Origin: Candidatus Scybalomonas excrementigallinarum
GTDB lineage: Bacteria; Bacillota; Clostridia; Lachnospirales; Lachnospiraceae
Length of the DNA: 40,104 bases
Assembly (NCBI GenBank): GCA_018710905.1
Contig: DVIZ01000028.1
Coordinates: forward strand, 1 to 40,104
Direction of reading: 5' to 3'
Below, piece by piece: positions 16,284-23,921 of the stretch. The notes below the pieces were generated by a model, which had not been told where the DNA came from, searched no databases, and was given only the letters and a program-made list of their open reading frames with translations. Every line of letters begins with the position of its first letter. Within the stretch, counting starts at the first letter, position 1. The position numbers were made by a program, and so were the translations under genes.

Positions 16284-17253
16284 TCTCATCACCTCTGGTA
16301 ATATCATTTCCAGATTTGGTGATTTTATTCAGTGTAATTTTTTGATAATAATATTTTAAGATCTCTTCAAAGTCTGCACCATCTTTTGCCATCTCATTTG
16401 CTCCATATTGGCTAAGTCCAAGCCCTCTCCCTTTTCCTAATGCGATCATACGAAGAGTGCCATCATAATCTTCTAAATAAAAATTTGTAGAAGACAAAGA
16501 AAACCACTCTGCCCATTGCTCTCCTGTCACTGTCTTTTTCCCAATGGCTAGTGTTTTTACATACCCTAACTGTGTTTTTTCTTCAATTTTTAATTTTTCT
16601 TTTACATCTGCATCTTCCACAGTTATCCCATTTGACTGCAATCGTTCTTTTACTTCTTCATAAGAAAATTGTTGCATATTCATATACTCTTTGGATTCCA
16701 CATCTTTCCCACTATCCACCGATTGTAAGTAAGCGATATCTTTTCCTAATAGTTCTTTTGCACTTACCGTTGTTCCAATGCTAACGGGATGATAATAAGC
16801 CTCTATGTATTCCCCATCATACGTCATATAAGTACCTGCTGTTTCAATAACAGCCTTTCTTAGCCTTCCATAATAGGTTTCCCAATTCTTTTCGCCCCAC
16901 TTCTCTTTTAACTCTTCTTTTGACAAATATTGAAACGGAAGATCTTCTCCATTCATTGTTTTTTCCTTTTCCATTTCATTTAAAATATTTGTTCTTTGAA
17001 TTACAGCTTGTCCCTTTAACGCTTCCATCTCATAGTCCGCTGGAATTTGAGATGCCATAGTTCCAATCACATAATCTTCCAAATCAATTTCCTCAATTGG
17101 CTCTGTCTTTCCTATTTGAATCAAAATTCCGGAAGAAAAATCAATATCTTCACCACTAGTTCCAACTACTCCTGTCATCACCATTGTAATTCCATAAGGT
17201 ATCAAAATTGCCATACAGATATATACAAACCATTTATTCACTAAAAGACGCAA
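16270..17253 (-). CDS. spoIID: Stage II sporulation protein SpoIID
   Basis: A 327-residue SpoIID/LytB-type protein with an N-terminal membrane anchor (about 7-29), EDYVIGTMASQIPADYEMEALKG-type core near 59-82 and GRGLGLSQYGANEMAKDGADF near 278-298, all typical. SpoIID is the mother-cell lytic transglycosylase that drives engulfment with SpoIIM/SpoIIP and acts before SpoIIQ-dependent steps. In place of the expected catalytic Glu in the ASE(M/I)P motif this protein has Gln (ASQIP). The start is TTG 17253, fixed by AGGAGG at 17265-17260; that site lies inside a hairpin. The gene should be switched on by sigma-E during sporulation. Confidence 0.9.
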   Translation of the reverse strand: MRLLVNKWFVYICMAILIPYGITMVMTGVVGTSGEDIDFSSGILIQIGKTEPIEEIDLEDYVIGTMASQIPADYEMEALKGQAVIQRTNILNEMEKEKTMNGEDLPFQYLSKEELKEKWGEKNWETYYGRLRKAVIETAGTYMTYDGEYIEAYYHPVSIGTTVSAKELLGKDIAYLQSVDSGKDVESKEYMNMQQFSYEEVKERLQSNGITVEDADVKEKLKIEEKTQLGYVKTLAIGKKTVTGEQWAEWFSLSSTNFYLEDYDGTLRMIALGKGRGLGLSQYGANEMAKDGADFEEILKYYYQKITLNKITKSGNDITRGDENEEN

Positions 17254-17304
17254 AAAATCCCTCCTGTCATTATCCTCTTTTCAAATTATATGACAGGGGG
17301 ATTT
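17252..17304 (-). terminator. glgP terminator whose 3' arm carries the spoIID ribosome binding site
   Basis: On the minus strand AAATCCC-CCTGTCAT (17304-17290) pairs with ATGACAGGAGGGATTT (17270-17255) with one bulge, then TTTTTT. AGGAGG in the 3' arm is the spoIID Shine-Dalgarno sequence and the last T residues start the TTG codon. Confidence 0.85.
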
Positions 17305-17315
17305 CTTCTATTCAA
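17285..17315 (-). promoter_or_regulatory. Possible promoter inside the glgP-spoIID hairpin
   Basis: TTGAAT (17315-17310), a 19-nt spacer and TATAAT (17290-17285) on the minus strand. Initiation near 17278 would leave out the 5' arm and free the spoIID ribosome site. The spacer is long for sigma-A, and a sigma-E promoter was expected but not clearly seen. Confidence 0.35.
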
Positions 17316-17369
17316 CTCTTTTTGTTTTTTCTATATGATACTTGCTCTTTTTTGTACTTGCCCTCTTTT

Positions 17370-19811
17370 CTAAGAAAGTTTTACTTCCACTTTTTTCAAG
17401 TGCCATAATTCTTTTGCATATTGTTCGATCGTACGATCGGAAGTAAACTTGCCAGAACAAGCGGTATTTAACATCGCTTTTCTTGCCCATTCTTTCTCAT
17501 TACGATATGCTTCATCTACTTTTCTCTGTGCCTCTGCATAGGATTCAAAATCCTTTAAAATAAAATATTGATCTTTTTGTAATAAAGAATCGTATAATGG
17601 ACGGAAACGATCGGGATCGTCTGGAGCATATGCACCGTTAATTAATTGCATTAACACTTCACGGACATTTTGATCCATATTATAAATATCCCATGGATTG
17701 TATCCCCCATTTTTCTCATAGTCCATCACTTCTTCTGCACTCATACCGAAGATAAAGGCATTTTCTTCTCCAACTTCTTCTACGATTTCCACATTTGCAC
17801 CGTCCATTGTTCCAATGGTGAGAGCTCCATTTAGCATGAATTTCATATTTCCTGTACCAGAAGCCTCTTTTGACGCTGTCGAAATCTGTTCGGATAGATC
17901 TGCCGCAGCAAAAATAAGCTCTGCATTGGATACTCGATAGTTTTCAATAAACACGACTTTAATCTTATCTTTAATAGAGGCATCATTGTTGATAACATCG
18001 GCTACCGAATTAATTAATTTAATAATCAATTTGGCTGTATAATAACCCGCAGAAGCCTTTGCACCATAAATAAAAGTTCTTGGCACAATGTCCATGTCAG
18101 GATGACGCTTAATCTGATTATATAAGTACATCACATGTAAAATACTTAATAATTGACGTTTATATTCATGAAGACGTTTTACTTGGCAGTCAAAAATAGA
18201 ACGTGGATTTACCTCAATTCCATTATGTTCTCGAATGTATTTGGCAAGACGAATTTTATTTTGATATTTAATATTCATAAACTCTTGCTGACATTTTTCG
18301 TCCTCCACATATATCTTTAATTTTGCAATATGCGGAAGATCAGTGATCCACTCATCTCCAATCTTACTGGTCACCCAATCTGCAAGCAATGGATTTCCAT
18401 GGAGCAAAAATCTTCTTTGTGTAATTCCATTTGTCTTATTATTGAACTTATCAGGATCCATTTCATAGAAATCCTTTAACTCCCGTTTCTTTAAAATTTC
18501 TGTATGAAGCCTTGCAACCCCATTGACAGAATAACTTCCTGCAATGGCAAGATGTGCCATTTTCACCTGTCCATCATAAATAATTGCCATGCTCGCAATT
18601 TTCTCCGGTTGGTTTGGATATTTTTCTTTAATCGTTTCAATAAATCTTCGATTGATCTCTTCTACGATTTGATAAATACGAGGGAGAAGTCTTGAAAATA
18701 GCTCAATTGGCCATTTTTCTAACGCTTCTGCCATAATCGTATGGTTCGTATAAGCACACGTCTTACAAGTGATCTCCCAAGCCTCTTCCCAAGGAAGTTG
18801 TTCCTCGTCCACAAGAATTCTCATTAATTCCGCTACGGCTACCGTTGGATGGGTATCATTTAGCTGGAATGTAATCTTTTCATAAAGTTTATGAATATCA
18901 TTTCCCATTTCTTTAAATTTTTGAATGGCTCTTTGTACAGAGGCAGAAATAAAGAAATATTGCTGTTTTAGACGAAGTTCTTTTCCTGCATAATGATTGT
19001 CGTTTGGATAAAGGACTTCTACTAATGTTTTGGCAAGATTTTCTTGCTCTACCGCTTTTTGATATTCTCCTTTATCAAACGAGCTTAAATTAAATGTCTG
19101 ATCCGCTTGGGCATCCCAGATTCTAAGCGTATTAACGACATTGTTTCCATATCCCACAATCGGAAGATCATAAGGAATGGCCACAATCGATTGATATCCT
19201 TCTTGAATAAACTGATCTTTTCCATTTACATTACGAACCGTTACATATCCACCAAATTTTACAATCTGTTTATATTCAGAACGTCGGATCTCAAATGGAT
19301 TTCCATCTTTTAACCAATCATCCGGTTTCTCCACTTGATACCCATCTTCGATAGCCTGTGCAAACATTCCATAGCGATAACGGATTCCACATCCATAAGC
19401 AGGATAGTTTAATGTGGCTAAAGAGTCCAAAAAACAAGCAGCAAGTCTTCCAAGACCACCATTTCCAAGAGCAGGATCTGGTTCTTGATCTTCAATCACA
19501 TTTAAATCAAATCCCATTTCTAAGAGCGCTTCTTTCACTTCGTTATAATACGTTAAATTGATCATATTATTTCCAAGGGCGCGCCCCATTAAAAATTCCA
19601 TAGACAAATAATATACGACTTTCACATTTTGTTCTTCATATTCTTTATGAGTTGCAATCCAACGATCAATAATATCGTCTTTTACGGCATAAGCAACTGC
19701 CTGATAAACTTGTGCAGGTGTTGCTTCTTCAATATTTCTACGGTATAAAACCTTTACTTGATTTCTTACTTCTTTTTTAAACTCTTCCTTGTTAAATACT
19801 ATATTTTTCAT
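17370..19811 (-). CDS. glgP: Glycogen/starch/alpha-glucan phosphorylase
   Basis: An 813-residue, full-length PLP-dependent phosphorylase that releases glucose-1-phosphate from alpha-1,4-glucans. The diagnostic run EASGTGNMKFMLNGALTIGT (about residues 656-675) holds the PLP lysine in GTGNMKF; NGGLGRLAACFLDS near 117-130 and the DTHPTVAV segment are also present. AAGGAG precedes ATG 19811. No other glycogen genes are adjacent. An extended -10 promoter at 19994-20002 predicts a 175-nt leader. The 3' end runs into the hairpin shared with spoIID. Confidence 0.97.
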   Translation of the reverse strand: MKNIVFNKEEFKKEVRNQVKVLYRRNIEEATPAQVYQAVAYAVKDDIIDRWIATHKEYEEQNVKVVYYLSMEFLMGRALGNNMINLTYYNEVKEALLEMGFDLNVIEDQEPDPALGNGGLGRLAACFLDSLATLNYPAYGCGIRYRYGMFAQAIEDGYQVEKPDDWLKDGNPFEIRRSEYKQIVKFGGYVTVRNVNGKDQFIQEGYQSIVAIPYDLPIVGYGNNVVNTLRIWDAQADQTFNLSSFDKGEYQKAVEQENLAKTLVEVLYPNDNHYAGKELRLKQQYFFISASVQRAIQKFKEMGNDIHKLYEKITFQLNDTHPTVAVAELMRILVDEEQLPWEEAWEITCKTCAYTNHTIMAEALEKWPIELFSRLLPRIYQIVEEINRRFIETIKEKYPNQPEKIASMAIIYDGQVKMAHLAIAGSYSVNGVARLHTEILKKRELKDFYEMDPDKFNNKTNGITQRRFLLHGNPLLADWVTSKIGDEWITDLPHIAKLKIYVEDEKCQQEFMNIKYQNKIRLAKYIREHNGIEVNPRSIFDCQVKRLHEYKRQLLSILHVMYLYNQIKRHPDMDIVPRTFIYGAKASAGYYTAKLIIKLINSVADVINNDASIKDKIKVVFIENYRVSNAELIFAAADLSEQISTASKEASGTGNMKFMLNGALTIGTMDGANVEIVEEVGEENAFIFGMSAEEVMDYEKNGGYNPWDIYNMDQNVREVLMQLINGAYAPDDPDRFRPLYDSLLQKDQYFILKDFESYAEAQRKVDEAYRNEKEWARKAMLNTACSGKFTSDRTIEQYAKELWHLKKVEVKLS

Positions 19812-20091
19812 CCCAACAACTCCTTATTCTAGACATTTTCTTCCAGAATGTTTTTGGAAATTTAACCCTTTTGAACTTTGACTCTCCTATCCTATCATCG
19901 TCCTCTTTGTCCTCTTTTTTCCACATTCTGAAAAACGTGTTTTTGAGTCCCTCTACGGCATATCTCAGCCAATTTATGGGATAACTCTTTTTTATTGTAT
20001 CACTTTTTCATAAAAACCGCTACTATCTGAATCTTTTATTTTTCTTAAAAATATAAAACACAATTCTTTCGTTTCTTATCTGACTACTAAA
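19812..20091. other. glgP leader region
   Basis: No gene seen. It contains only the leader and promoter of glgP and AT-rich sequence up to repeat copy B. Confidence 0.5.
19994..20002 (-). promoter_or_regulatory. Extended -10 promoter of glgP
   Basis: TGA-TACAAT on the minus strand (TACAAT 19999-19994). No good -35 is seen at 16-18 nt. Confidence 0.5.
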
Positions 20092-20165
20092 ACAAAGTGT
20101 GGGTTGCACACTTATCGCAACGTACACTTTGCCGCCCGCCAGCAATTTCCCATAACATAAAAAAA
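20092..20165. repeat. Nested-palindrome repeat, copy B (short form)
   Basis: CAAAGTGTGGGTTGC (20093-20107) faces GCAACGTACACTTTG (20117-20131) as in copy A. It then continues GCCGCCCGCCAGCAATTT and jumps straight to the shared end CCATAACATAAAAAA, next to the ileS terminator. Compared with copy A the middle (about 100 nt) is missing. Confidence 0.85.
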
Positions 20166-20197
20166 CGAGAAGAGCTTTTAGCTCTTCTCATTTTTTA
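20160..20197 (-). terminator. Terminator of ileS
   Basis: GAGAAGAGC (20167-20175) pairs with GCTCTTCTC (20181-20189). On the minus strand it is followed by GTTTTTTT. It is symmetric enough to work in both directions. Confidence 0.92.
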
Positions 20198-20210
20198 CTT
20201 CTTATATTAT

Positions 20211-23200
20211 TTATCTTTTTTCCACACCAAGTACAATGTTTTCGCCATTGATGTTCCATTCTTTTGTATAGCCTTTTGCTTGTCCAAGAATCATTTCATC
20301 GGCTAAAACATCATTTTTGATTGTATCTTCATTTTTCTTAATGATATCGAATAACTTATCATTATTTTCAGCAGAAACTGTAATGTGATCCATCACTTCA
20401 AAATCAGCTTCTTTTCTCATTGTCTGAATCTTACTAATGATTTCTCTTACAAATCCTTCTTCTAATAACTCTTCTGTTAAGTTTGTATCAAGAACAACTG
20501 TAATTCCGTTGTCTGTTTCTGATACATATCCTTCTTTTTGAGTCATTTCTGTTAACACATCTTCTGGTGTTAATTCTACTTCGTTTCCATCGATATCAAG
20601 TTTTAAAATACCTTTTGTATTTAAATCATTCATTGCTGCATTTCCGTCTACTTCTGTTAAAGCGGTACGGATCGCATTTAATAATTTACCGTATTTTGGT
20701 CCTAATGTTCTCATCTGAGGTTTAAATGTATAAGTTGTAAATGCGGATACATCTTGTGTGAACTCTGCATTTTTTACATTTAATTCTTCTTCGATAATCT
20801 GTCTAAAGAAGTCAGGAAGCTCTAAATCCGCTTTCACGAACATCTTTCCAATTGGCTGACGGTTTTTAATATTGGCACCATTACGAGCAGCACGTCCAAG
20901 AACAACAACCTTTAATACAAGATCCATATCTTTTTCTAATTCTGCATCGATCCATTCTTCTTTCACAGCTGGGAAGTCGCAAAGATGGATACTTTCTTTT
21001 GCGTCTTTATCTAAGTTGCGAACGAGGTTTTGATAAATATCCTCTGTCATAAATGGAATCATTGGCGCTGCTGTCTTAATAATCGTAACAAGAGCAGTAT
21101 AAAGTGTCATATAAGCGTTTACTTTATCTTCTGGCATTCCTTTTGCCCAGAATCTTTCACGGCTTCTTCTTACGTACCAGTTACTCATATCATCGACAAA
21201 TTCCTGCATTGCTCTTGCAGCTTCTGGAATCTTATAAGCTCCTAAGTTTTCATCAACCGCTTTTACACAGCTATTTAATTTGGATAATAACCATTTATCC
21301 ATAACTGGTAAGTTCTCGTAATTTAATGTGTGTTCCATTGGATTGAACTGATCGATTTCTGCATATAACACATAAAATGCATACGTATTCCAAAGAGTTC
21401 CCATAAATTTACGCTGTCCCTCTGTTACCGCTTTTCCATGGAAACGGTTTGGAAGCCATGGTGCACTATTAATGTAGAAATACCAACGAATCGCATCTGC
21501 ACCATACGTCGTCAGTGCTTCCATTGGATCAACCGCATTTCCTTTGGATTTACTCATCTTTTGTCCATTTTCGTCCTGTACATGTCCAAGCACGATAACA
21601 TTCTTATAAGGTGCTTTATTAAATAACAACGTAGAAACAGCAAGTAAAGAGTAGAACCAACCACGTGTCTGATCCACCGCTTCTGAAATAAAGTCTGCTG
21701 GGAAATGAGATTCAAACACATCTTTATTTTCAAATGGATAATGCCATTGTGCAAAAGGCATAGAACCAGAGTCGAACCAACAGTCGATTACTTCTGGCAC
21801 ACGGTGCATTTCTTTTCCACAGTGAGGACATTTAATTGTTACAGCGTCGATATATGGGCGATGTAATTCAATATTATCTGGACAGTTATCAGACATACTC
21901 TTTAATTCTTCAATGGAACCGATGGCATGTTGATGTCCACATTCACATTCCCAAATATTTAATGGAGTTCCCCAATAACGGTTACGGCTAATTCCCCAAT
22001 CTTGCACATTTTCAAGCCAGTCACCAAAACGTCCTTTTCCAATGCTTTCTGGAATCCAGTTAACCGTATTATTATTGCGAATTAAATCTTCTTTTACTTC
22101 TGTCATCTTAATGAACCAAGATTCTCTCGCATAGTAGATAAGTGGAGTATCACATCTCCAACAATGTGGGTAGCTATGCTCAAAGTTTGGTGCAGCGTAT
22201 AAAAGTCCTCTTTCTTTTAAGTCTTTTAATACCAAAGGATCCGCTTTTTTACAAAAAGTTCCAGCCCAAGGAGTTTCTTTTGTCATCTCTCCTTTTCCAT
22301 CTACTAATTGAATGAATGGCAGATCGTATTTTCTTCCTACTTTATTATCATCTTCACCGAATGCAGGAGCGATATGAACAACACCTGTACCATCTGTTAA
22401 TGTTACATACGTATCACACACAACATAATAAGCTTTCTTGCTTAATTCCACAAATGGGAATAATGGTTCGTATTCTTTATATTCTAAATCTTTTCCTACG
22501 AATTTTTCTACCACTTCGTATCCTTCTGGAAGAACAGAAGAAAGAAGTGCTTCTGCCATATAGTAAGTTTCTCCTTCGGAAACAACTTTTACATAAGTTT
22601 CTTCTGGATTCACACAAAGAGCAACGTTTGATGGTAATGTCCAAGGAGTTGTTGTCCATGCTAAAATATAAGCATCTTCTCCTACTACTTTAAACTTAGC
22701 AATGGCAGATTTTTCTTTTACATCTTTATAACCTTGTGCCACTTCATGAGAAGAAAGTGGTGTTCCACATCTTGGGCAGTAAGGTACGATTTTATGACCT
22801 TTATATAATAATTTCTTTTCCCAAATCTGTTTTAATGCCCACCATTCAGATTCAATGAAATCATTTTCATATGTGACATATGGATGTTCCATGTCCGCCC
22901 AAAAACCAACAGTTCCTGAGAAGTCTTCCCACATCCCTTTGTATTTCCAAACAGATTCTTTACATTTTTGAATAAATGGTTCTAACCCATATTCTTCGAT
23001 CTGTTCTTTTCCATCTAAGCCTAATAATTTTTCTACTTCAAGCTCTACTGGAAGCCCATGAGTATCCCAACCAGCCTTACGATCGATTTTATGTCCTTTC
23101 ATTGTCTGGTATCTTGGAATCATATCTTTAATAACACGTGTTAAAACGTGTCCAATATGTGGCTTTCCATTGGCAGTTGGAGGTCCATCAAAAAATGTAT

Positions 23201-23321
23201 ATGGTTCGCCTTCTGCTCTTTCATCAATACTTTTTTGGAAAATATGGTTATCTTCCCAGAATTTTTCGATTTTCTTTTCTCTCTCAACAAAATTGAGATT
23301 CGTTGATACCTTATCGTACAT
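20211..23321 (-). CDS. ileS: Isoleucyl-tRNA synthetase, type 2 (IleRS2-like)
   Basis: A 1036-residue class I synthetase that charges tRNA-Ile. It shows PPTANGKPHIGHV with HIGH at 55-58, KMSKS near residue 600 (GQKMSKSKGNAVDP), and the editing-domain CP1 region. The sequence around HIGH, the CPRCGTPLSSHEVAQGYKDV block and the absence of the C-terminal zinc finger found in type 1 bacterial enzymes place it in the type 2 (eukaryote-like) group. GGAG precedes ATG 23321. Expression is governed by a T-box leader with an AUC specifier; a repeat element sits between the T-box terminator and the gene. Confidence 0.96.
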   Translation of the reverse strand: MYDKVSTNLNFVEREKKIEKFWEDNHIFQKSIDERAEGEPYTFFDGPPTANGKPHIGHVLTRVIKDMIPRYQTMKGHKIDRKAGWDTHGLPVELEVEKLLGLDGKEQIEEYGLEPFIQKCKESVWKYKGMWEDFSGTVGFWADMEHPYVTYENDFIESEWWALKQIWEKKLLYKGHKIVPYCPRCGTPLSSHEVAQGYKDVKEKSAIAKFKVVGEDAYILAWTTTPWTLPSNVALCVNPEETYVKVVSEGETYYMAEALLSSVLPEGYEVVEKFVGKDLEYKEYEPLFPFVELSKKAYYVVCDTYVTLTDGTGVVHIAPAFGEDDNKVGRKYDLPFIQLVDGKGEMTKETPWAGTFCKKADPLVLKDLKERGLLYAAPNFEHSYPHCWRCDTPLIYYARESWFIKMTEVKEDLIRNNNTVNWIPESIGKGRFGDWLENVQDWGISRNRYWGTPLNIWECECGHQHAIGSIEELKSMSDNCPDNIELHRPYIDAVTIKCPHCGKEMHRVPEVIDCWFDSGSMPFAQWHYPFENKDVFESHFPADFISEAVDQTRGWFYSLLAVSTLLFNKAPYKNVIVLGHVQDENGQKMSKSKGNAVDPMEALTTYGADAIRWYFYINSAPWLPNRFHGKAVTEGQRKFMGTLWNTYAFYVLYAEIDQFNPMEHTLNYENLPVMDKWLLSKLNSCVKAVDENLGAYKIPEAARAMQEFVDDMSNWYVRRSRERFWAKGMPEDKVNAYMTLYTALVTIIKTAAPMIPFMTEDIYQNLVRNLDKDAKESIHLCDFPAVKEEWIDAELEKDMDLVLKVVVLGRAARNGANIKNRQPIGKMFVKADLELPDFFRQIIEEELNVKNAEFTQDVSAFTTYTFKPQMRTLGPKYGKLLNAIRTALTEVDGNAAMNDLNTKGILKLDIDGNEVELTPEDVLTEMTQKEGYVSETDNGITVVLDTNLTEELLEEGFVREIISKIQTMRKEADFEVMDHITVSAENNDKLFDIIKKNEDTIKNDVLADEMILGQAKGYTKEWNINGENIVLGVEKR

Positions 23322-23418
23322 CTGTTATTCTCCTTCTTTTACAACTTTTTGTATTGGCTACCTATGTTATTGTTCTTCTTTCAAGTGAAAAGAACAAAAT
23401 AGAATTGGCATATTTTTG

Positions 23419-23580
23419 ATGACTTCTAGCAACGTACACTTTACAGTATGAAAACAATTTATGGGATTAAGGATAACTCGCTTTGCGAGCTGCGCATTGT
23501 TGCACGTAGTGCTTTTTTATTTCATAGGAAATGGTACTTTCTCGAATTAATGTAACAAGGTGTTTCCTATAAAATAAAAA
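23419..23580. repeat. Nested-palindrome repeat, copy C
   Basis: It contains CTAGCAACGTACACTTT (23426-23442), GGATAACTCGCTTTGCGAGC and TGCGCATTGTTGCACGTAGT (23471-23510), both close to copy A, then GCTTTTTTATTTCATAGGAAA facing TTTCCTATAAAATAAAAAA at the right end. The right end coincides with the U-tract of the ileS T-box terminator. The left outer arm is missing. It lies inside the transcribed ileS leader. Confidence 0.82.
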
Positions 23581-23840
23581 ATCCCCGTCCTGAAAACAGG
23601 ACGAGGGTACTATAAAAACGGCTCGTTCAACCACCTATTTACATACTATCATATGCTCTCCATATAACGGTGGAACCCGATCACATCTACTAGAACCTCT
23701 ATGAAAACTAACTCATAAGCTCGTTCAATGGATAACTCCAGAGTGATTTTCAAAAAACTATACTAAGCACTGGCTCTCACCGTCCCAGCTCGCTTTTGCC
23801 TTTCTTTATTTTCCTACTCTCTCTATCAAAGTCTATCTTT
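23574..23840 (-). promoter_or_regulatory. T-box riboswitch (tRNA-Ile) of ileS
   Basis: On the minus strand: stem I with AGAGAGTAGG (about 23825-23811), the apical block GCGAGCTGGGACGGTGAGAGCC, the specifier GAA-ATC-AC with codon AUC (23747-23745), then the T-box core AGGTGGT (UGGU at 23633-23630, able to pair with the ACCA end of tRNA-Ile). The terminator CCCTCGTCCTG/CAGGACGGGG (23607-23583) ends in a T run. Uncharged tRNA-Ile should stabilise the antiterminator. The nucleotides after UGGU (UGAACGAG) differ from the usual ACC-type bulge. Confidence 0.9.
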
Positions 23841-23864
23841 TGCTATGAAGTTTTACTATTTTTT

Positions 23865-23893
23865 AGTTTATTATAAAAAAACTTCCTTGTCAA
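23865..23893 (-). promoter_or_regulatory. Sigma-A promoter of the ileS T-box leader
   Basis: TTGACA (23893-23888), a 17-nt spacer and TAAACT (23870-23865) on the minus strand, right after the helicase stop codon. Confidence 0.7.
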
Positions 23894-23921
23894 CTGGTAG
23901 AATGAGAAATCTATCACTTGT

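Noticed and set aside
22316-22693. 125-codon plus-strand frame inside ileS
   Set aside because: Antisense to conserved IleRS sequence; composition is typical of a shadow frame.
14628-23580. Repeats considered as a CRISPR array or group II intron
   Set aside because: Copies are kilobases apart with no spacers, and no domain V-like catalytic hairpin or reverse transcriptase is visible.
23660-23690. Plus-strand sequence ACGGTGGAACCC looking like a T-box core
   Set aside because: The gene it would control is on the minus strand. The minus strand here carries a complete T-box (apical block, AUC specifier, UGGU, terminator), so the plus-strand match is a chance likeness inside it.
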